A DNA stretch of 10,736 nucleotides from Syntrophomonas sp. GTDB taxonomy: Bacteria > Bacillota > Syntrophomonadia > Syntrophomonadales > Syntrophomonadaceae. Every line of letters starts with the position of its first letter. The stretch's first letter is position 1. This document shows, one piece after another, positions 6,871 to 10,736 of the stretch. A program made the translations under genes and the position numbers. Where the stretch lies: contig JAQUUV010000050.1 of assembly GCA_028693695.1 (NCBI GenBank), positions 1 to 10,736 on the forward strand. Reading direction: 5' to 3'. The notes beneath the pieces were generated by a model. That model saw only the letters and a program-made list of their open reading frames with translations. It had not been told where the DNA came from and ran no database searches.

Positions 6871-9000
6871 TTACTCCCATTTGAGTTCGATTACGCTGTC
6901 ATTGGCAATAGGGGTAGTGTAACCTGCCTCTTTGCCATTTACCCTCATTATAAGCTTGCCGCTCGCGGAAGGTTTAATATCTACCACCTGAAAGACATCA
7001 CTCAAAATGATGCCACTATCCACTTTATCAACACTTATTCTAGAGCCATTGTATAGTTCTTCTTCAATACTTACCGGATAACCATTTCTTCTTACTAGAT
7101 GCCTTTTCCCCTTTAGGGTAGCCTTCTCACCATTAATGGTAACCAGACACTCTGTCATCTCGGCGGCCAATTTGATTGCATCATTGACCCTCGGTCTCTC
7201 CCGCTCCATTTTGTATTCTATGTAAGAGCCAAAATTGACCGGTTCACTAAGCAGGGTTTCCCTTCCATCAACCGTGGCCTTAACTGGATTCCATTTCAAT
7301 ATCATAGCTTGATCATTGAGATAATAATTATAAGTTTTCTCCATGAGGAGATGCTCGGCTACATTGGCTCTGGCCAGGATGTCCTGCAGTCGATTTACTC
7401 TTTCTATGGCCACCTTGCCGCGATCAGGTATCTCCTCATCAATATTCCAAACTCCCCCATTAACTGTTACCAAGGGAGTTAGATCCAGCTTTTCACCGTT
7501 AACATATACATATCCGTTGGCACCGGGATTTATGTTGGTGAGGTTTACAATTGCGTCTTTACCATCTTCACCCTTCTCAAAATCAATTTTATCCCCATTT
7601 CTAACCGGAGTGTCCAAAGTAGCGTCTTTACCATTTATACGAATGATCGGAGCGGTTCCCATTTCCCCTTTAAACACCTTTAGATAACCGTTAATTTCCA
7701 GAGTCTTACCCATCCCTGGTTTGCCATAGACATTATTTAATGATATGCCAGAACTAAGCAGAGAACTAGCAACATCAATCTCACCTAAATTCCACAGCGC
7801 AACTTCCCGATCGTTAACAATCACTTGAATAAAGGGTACCGGCGGTTTATCAAAAGAATTAAAGGCAATCCCCAGGGGAGTAACTCCTTGAGGGCCATCC
7901 AGTGAAACAAACTCCCCCCCAATATGCTTAAAGCTCTCTCGTGTCCTTATTCCTACTCGGTTTCGAGGAATTGACAAGGCATCTGCCAGTTGGCTTACCA
8001 AGCCCGGAGTCAAACTTCCCCCTCCCACACAGAGAACGGCATCAGGCGGTTTCCCGTTCATTTCCAGTATGTTCCTGGCAATCTCCGTGCTCAAATCCCG
8101 AACTACCGGTTCCAGTACATCCTTGATTTCCTGAGTATCCTTTCCAATCTGGTTCCCTAGTATATCCTGAAAATGTAGTTGCTCCTGTTCATTCAGTTGG
8201 CATTTCAGCTTTTCAGCACTGTTAAAATCCAAGAGATACTCGGCGGCAATGTGTTCACTTAATTTGTCACCACCACTGGGAACCATGGCATAAGCAAAGA
8301 TATTGCCATTTTTGACCACGGCAATATCGGAGGTGCCCGCTCCGATATCAACCAGAGCCAGATTCAATAAGCGCATATTAGGAGGAATAACCACTGAAAG
8401 GGCGGCTATAGGCTCCAGGGTCATGCTGTAAACCTCCAACCCAGCCTTTTTTAATGAGGAAAATAGGCTGTCTACTACCACCCGGGGTAAAAAGGTGGCT
8501 ACTACTTCCACCGTTGTCCGATTCCCTACTTGGCCTACCAAGTTGCCTATGGGCTGGTTTTCCAAGCTGTAAGCAATGACACTGTAACCCGCACAAAAAT
8601 AATTTGCTTCATTTGCACCTATTTCTTCACGAGCCAGTAAATATTGGGCTTGCTGTACTGCCTCGATCTCCAAGGCTCTCACTTCTTCCCCGCTAATCTC
8701 GCTTACGAAGCTGCGCAGCTTCTCAGCTGTGCCCCGAGAGGTTTTTAGAGCTCTTCCTGCCGCTGCTACCGCCGCCGCCTCCAGGTTCGTGCCCAACCGT
8801 TCTTGCAGAACATTTTTTATATTTATAATGGTCGCCGCCACCGCCTGCACGTCATGTATCTGCCCGTCCAGCATGGCTCGGGTGCTGTGCTCAATCATTT
8901 CTGAATCTAGTACTTCATAACCCGAAGGCGTTTTTTGCATTACCAAGCCTATTATTTTTCTGGTTCCAATATCCAGTGCAAAAATCTTATCCCTTTCCAC
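6871..9000 (-). CDS. FtsA-like actin-fold ATPase with a long beta-rich C-terminal extension
   Basis: The first roughly 385 residues form an FtsA/PilM-type actin-fold ATPase: phosphate-1 loop LDIGTRKI (9-16), an SHS2/1C-like insert (about 25-170), phosphate-2 loop VDIGAGTSD (217-225) and adenosine loop VGGGSLTPGL (325-334). Ordinary FtsA is about 400-440 residues and ends in a membrane-binding amphipathic helix. Here some 320 extra residues follow, built from recurring short beta units with a [VI](N/D)G core: RINGKDATLDTPV (454-466), YVNGEKLDLTPLV (499-511), TVDGRETLLSEPV (576-588), TINGEKATLKG (621-631) and RVNGKEAGYTTPI (686-698). These resemble beta-grasp modules, though I cannot prove the fold. 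There is no signal peptide or transmembrane segment. The GTG start abuts the tagA stop, with GGGGAGG inside tagA as ribosome site, so translation is coupled. A cytoskeletal or envelope-assembly scaffold is likely; it need not be the division FtsA. Confidence 0.8.
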   Translation of the reverse strand: MERDKIFALDIGTRKIIGLVMQKTPSGYEVLDSEMIEHSTRAMLDGQIHDVQAVAATIINIKNVLQERLGTNLEAAAVAAAGRALKTSRGTAEKLRSFVSEISGEEVRALEIEAVQQAQYLLAREEIGANEANYFCAGYSVIAYSLENQPIGNLVGQVGNRTTVEVVATFLPRVVVDSLFSSLKKAGLEVYSMTLEPIAALSVVIPPNMRLLNLALVDIGAGTSDIAVVKNGNIFAYAMVPSGGDKLSEHIAAEYLLDFNSAEKLKCQLNEQEQLHFQDILGNQIGKDTQEIKDVLEPVVRDLSTEIARNILEMNGKPPDAVLCVGGGSLTPGLVSQLADALSIPRNRVGIRTRESFKHIGGEFVSLDGPQGVTPLGIAFNSFDKPPVPFIQVIVNDREVALWNLGEIDVASSLLSSGISLNNVYGKPGMGKTLEINGYLKVFKGEMGTAPIIRINGKDATLDTPVRNGDKIDFEKGEDGKDAIVNLTNINPGANGYVYVNGEKLDLTPLVTVNGGVWNIDEEIPDRGKVAIERVNRLQDILARANVAEHLLMEKTYNYYLNDQAMILKWNPVKATVDGRETLLSEPVNFGSYIEYKMERERPRVNDAIKLAAEMTECLVTINGEKATLKGKRHLVRRNGYPVSIEEELYNGSRISVDKVDSGIILSDVFQVVDIKPSASGKLIMRVNGKEAGYTTPIANDSVIELKWE

Positions 9001-9744
9001 CTAAATCCTCCCCTTATACTTGCTTTTAAGAATCAGGCCCACAAATTTGGGCAAAACTAGTTGTCGTTTAAAGCGGCTGGGTTCTGCCAGCAAGCGGTAA
9101 AGCCATTCCAAATTAAATTTTATCATCCAGCCCGGGGCCCGTTGCTTATATCCCGCTATCACATCCAAACTGCCTCCTACCCCAATACATGCCGGTACTC
9201 CCAGTTGCTCTTTATACTTTTTAATCCACATTTCTTGTTTGGGTGCACCTAATGCTACGAAAAGGATTTGAGGGACTAGTGTCCTAATTTCTTGAACCAT
9301 AGCAGGCATATCTTCCTCACTAAAATATCCATGGTGGATTCCGCAAATTTGTAAACCCGGGTAAGTGGCGGCAAGCTGATTCGCTGCTACTTCGGCTACA
9401 CCCGGTGCAGATCCTAACAGATAAATTTTCCAGTCCTCTACGGTTGCTTCCTGGCAAAGCCGATAGAACAGGTCAATCCCGGTGACTCGCTCCCTGATAT
9501 TAAACCCTAACTTTCTTCCCGCCCAAACAATTCCAATTCCATCTGGCGTTATCAGATCAGCGCTATTAATGATCTCCCTTAAATTCTGGCTGGCTTGCGC
9601 CTGGTAAACTATCTCTGCGTTCAGGGTTATAATGTGCGCAGGTTTCCCCCGATCTATTATAGCTTTAATGCCGGAGATAGCCTCCTCAGCCGTAAGTAAA
9701 TCCACCCGGCACCCTAGTATATCAGCATTTTCTCGTTTCTCCAT
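9001..9744 (-). CDS. tagA: WecG/TagA/CpsF-family N-acetylmannosaminyltransferase
   Basis: TagA adds ManNAc from UDP-ManNAc to undecaprenyl-PP-GlcNAc, making the linkage unit for wall teichoic acid or a related glycan at the inner face of the membrane. The 247-residue product keeps the family motifs TLNAEIV (40-46), DLITPDGIGIVWA (63-75), GAPKQE (166-171) and GVGGSLDVIAG (188-198). The residues reported as functional in Thermoanaerobacter TagA (T37, N39, D65, Q167, R214, R221, R224) all appear here shifted by exactly three (T40, N42, D68, Q170, R217, R224, R227). The basic C-terminal tail fits membrane association. I chose the ATG at 9744, with AAAGGGG seven bases upstream. An ATG at 9810 would add 22 residues, but has no ribosome site and the extension is not family-like. 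First gene of a two-gene unit with the FtsA-like protein. Confidence 0.9.
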   Translation of the reverse strand: MEKRENADILGCRVDLLTAEEAISGIKAIIDRGKPAHIITLNAEIVYQAQASQNLREIINSADLITPDGIGIVWAGRKLGFNIRERVTGIDLFYRLCQEATVEDWKIYLLGSAPGVAEVAANQLAATYPGLQICGIHHGYFSEEDMPAMVQEIRTLVPQILFVALGAPKQEMWIKKYKEQLGVPACIGVGGSLDVIAGYKQRAPGWMIKFNLEWLYRLLAEPSRFKRQLVLPKFVGLILKSKYKGRI

Positions 9745-9958
9745 ACAGAACCCCTTTATACGTTTACTATCCTCAGCTGTGCAGATGTATTCCAATGTCC
9801 CTGCACTCATTATTCTAATTAGCTTCAGACATTAGTTTTTCCTGCTTCTGCCCATTTAAGTTATAAATTTTAGTTTCGCAGTTAACTGATTATGTTCAGC
9901 AGCAAACTTCCCAAAGAGGGGGCCGGGATTAGCTGTTGACTGTAAGCTGGGTGGACAA
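9745..9958 (-). other. Leader/upstream region of tagA
   Basis: No supported ORF. On the minus strand a weak -10 (TATAAC, 9865-9860) could drive tagA, but its -35 is poor. Bases 9866-9958 are homologous, in inverted orientation, to 10493-10604: shared blocks are AGTCAACAGC, ATCCCG followed by CCCC, GCTGCTG, CATAATC and TTAACTGCGAAA. So this stretch is the 3' part of the duplicated unit rather than unique leader sequence. Confidence 0.5.
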
Positions 9959-10160
9959 ATTCAGCAATTCTGCCTGCTCCGGGCTCCGGAGGCTCGGGCT
10001 GTCAACTGCTTGCCAGATGAGTTCCAGGGGGTGCCCGGCCAACCGCCCATCCGTGGGCGGTGACCGGCGAGGAACGTCCTGTTCCTCGCCCCCTTCCACT
10101 CATCTGTCTTCGCAGGACAGCACGGCCTCCTGCGCAACGTCGCATGCACAATTACTGAAT
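9959..10160 (-). ncRNA. Candidate structured RNA / RNA-like mobile element, copy A
   Basis: Family not recognised. Plus coordinates of pairing arms are: ends 9959-9969 with 10150-10160; 9998-10003 (GCTGTC) with 10116-10121 (GACAGC); 10014-10022 with 10098-10106 (nine pairs); a hairpin 10066-10075/10081-10090 (ten pairs, 5-nt loop); and a hairpin 10035-10041/10061-10067 enclosing 10043-10048/10055-10060. Every helix is also present in copy B with different bases. The terminal palindrome extends outward by GGACAA/TTGTCC in this copy only. Strand is inferred from two G-T pairs that are allowed as G-U only when the minus strand is read as RNA. It lies upstream of tagA, so it could be part of that leader. 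The 84- and 70-codon open frames across it look accidental. Confidence 0.6.
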
Positions 10161-10212
10161 TTGTCCTGTGCATCTGAACTTCTTAACTAAAACCGGTTTC
10201 ATCTAAGTCACT

Positions 10213-10243
10213 ATTATATAACAGGGAATTGGGATACCCGCAA
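10213..10243 (-). promoter_or_regulatory. Possible promoter reading into copy A and tagA
   Basis: On the minus strand there is a perfect TATAAT (10218-10213) about 50 bases before copy A. The best -35 is TTGCGG (10243-10238) at a long 19-bp spacing, so the promoter is uncertain. If real, it would transcribe copy A and then tagA and the FtsA-like gene. Confidence 0.3.
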
Positions 10244-10289
10244 CTCCGTTCCTTTTCAGAAGATATTTGTAGATTTTTATAGCGTAAAA

Positions 10290-10492
10290 GATTCAGTAAT
10301 TATGCTGGCGACCTGGCGGAGGAGGCCGTTCTACCCTGCGAAGACGGGAGAGCGTAAGGGGACGAGCGACAGGACGTCGCGAGCCTGTCATCGACCATGG
10401 ATGGGAGATTGACAGGGTGCCCCTGGAGCTCACCCGGCAAGCAGCTGGTAGAACGAGCCTCCGGAGATGGGAGCAAGCAGAATTACTGAATC
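10290..10492 (+). ncRNA. Candidate structured RNA / RNA-like mobile element, copy B
   Basis: Same fold as copy A, read on the plus strand. P1 10290-10301/10481-10492 (12 pairs); P2 10321-10335/10447-10462 (15 pairs, one bulge); CTGC/GCAG 10336-10339/10441-10444; P3 10345-10353/10428-10436 (one A-A mismatch); P4 GGGG/CCCC 10358-10361/10420-10423; P5 10366-10370/10376-10380 with loop AGGAC; P6 10384-10390/10410-10416. Conserved unpaired parts shared with copy A are the P5 loop AGGAC, the GGAT in the P6 loop, and the internal loop GAAGA/GCAA between P2 and P3. The element is more GC-rich than its surroundings. No protein frame, tRNA features or group II domain V were seen. The P1 ends would also serve as terminal inverted repeats of a mobile element. 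Confidence 0.6.
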
Positions 10493-10618
10493 TGTTAGCC
10501 CCAGATTAAAGTCAACAGCAAAATCCCGTTCCCCGTCTATCGTTTATTTGAAATAGCATCAGTTTATTTGCTGCTGCGCATAATCCATTAACTGCGAAAA
10601 ATTTGGGTTACAGTCATG

Positions 10619-10736
10619 ACCACCGGTGGTAACCGGTGGCATGCACATGCCCTATAAGGGCATAATACTAGCAGCGCCTTAAGGCGCACTGAAATTCCGC
10701 CAACCGCAAGCTTTTACGGGCTGCCCCTCAAAGGGG
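10619..10736. repeat. Cluster of short perfect palindromes
   Basis: Within 118 bases there are ACCACCGGTGGT (10619-10630), GGCATG-CA-CATGCC (10638-10651), ATGCCCT-ATA-AGGGCAT (10647-10663, overlapping the former), GCGCCTTAAGGCGC (10674-10687) and CCCCT-CAA-AGGGG (10724-10736). ACCGGTGG is also repeated directly at 10622 and 10632. None is followed by a T-run, so these are not standard terminators. The cluster may continue past the window edge and looks like part of a dispersed repeat or a folded RNA. No ORF is present. Confidence 0.6.

Larger units (their letters stand above)
9866..10604. repeat. Inverted duplication carrying two structured elements
   Basis: Two units point away from each other: 10160 down to 9866 on the minus strand and 10290 up to 10604 on the plus strand. 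Each starts with ATTCAGTAATT, continues with a roughly 203-nt folded element closed by AATT(A/G)CTGAAT, and ends with about 95-110 nt of weaker homology. The 129 bases between them (10161-10289) show no homology between the two sides, which fixes the 5' boundary of the unit at the ATTCAG end. By hand count the folded cores are about 78% identical. Confidence 0.8.

Noticed and set aside
9936..10190. Open frames of 84 codons (plus) and 70 codons (minus) across copy A
   Set aside because: They lie wholly over the folded element, have no ribosome site, and are not preserved as reading frames in copy B, whose changes follow base pairing.
10368..10416. Switch in copy B: CCTGTC (10384-10389) can pair with GACAGG on either side (10368-10373 or 10411-10416)
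   Set aside because: Copy A preserves only the downstream partner pairing and the separate P5 hairpin, so the upstream match is probably chance.
10290..10492. tRNA, tmRNA or group II intron fragment
   Set aside because: No T-loop/anticodon pattern, no domain V-like hairpin and no intron end consensus could be found in either copy.
10619..10736. CRISPR array
   Set aside because: The palindromes differ from one another and are unevenly spaced, with no recurring repeat-spacer unit and no cas genes in view.

Overview
The window looks like a chromosomal segment of a low-to-mid-GC Firmicute, most likely a Clostridia member. The ctsR-mcsA-mcsB-clpC heat-shock operon, a CtsR tandem operator, strong AGGAGG-type ribosome sites and a TagA-type glycosyltransferase all point there. 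The pairing of a fatty-acid acyl-CoA ligase with a polyhydroxyalkanoate (PHA) synthase would suit a fatty-acid-using genus such as Syntrophomonas. That genus-level guess rests on gene content and general resemblance, not on a search.

Left third (1-3615, minus strand): a complete ctsR, mcsA and mcsB and the first 405 codons of clpC, which runs off the left edge. Upstream of ctsR lies a perfect direct-repeat CtsR operator, so the operon should repress itself and be relieved when the McsA/McsB arginine kinase and ClpC act during stress. Between mcsB and clpC sits a roughly 160-bp imperfect palindrome flanked by a 16-bp direct repeat, followed by a terminator-like hairpin and T-run. It could tune clpC expression relative to the upstream genes.

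Middle (3804-6851, plus strand): a divergently transcribed pair, a FATP/FadD6-like acyl-CoA ligase with an unusual P-loop and a 378-residue PhaC-like PHA synthase with an intact Cys-Asp-His triad. The first could make acyl-CoA and the second polymerise hydroxyacyl-CoA. The usual PhaE/PhaR partner is not in view.

Right-middle (6871-9744, minus strand): tagA (WecG/TagA/CpsF N-acetylmannosaminyltransferase) followed without a gap by a 709-residue FtsA-like actin-fold ATPase carrying a long beta-rich C-terminal extension. The pair suggests a cell-envelope role.

Right end (9745-10736): no convincing protein gene. It holds two inverted copies of a roughly 203-nt structured element, bounded by ATTCAGTAATT/AATTACTGAAT ends. 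The copies are about 78% identical by hand count, and many differences are compensatory base-pair changes, as expected of a selected RNA fold. I do not recognise the family; this is the most interesting object in the window. A run of small palindromes closes the window.
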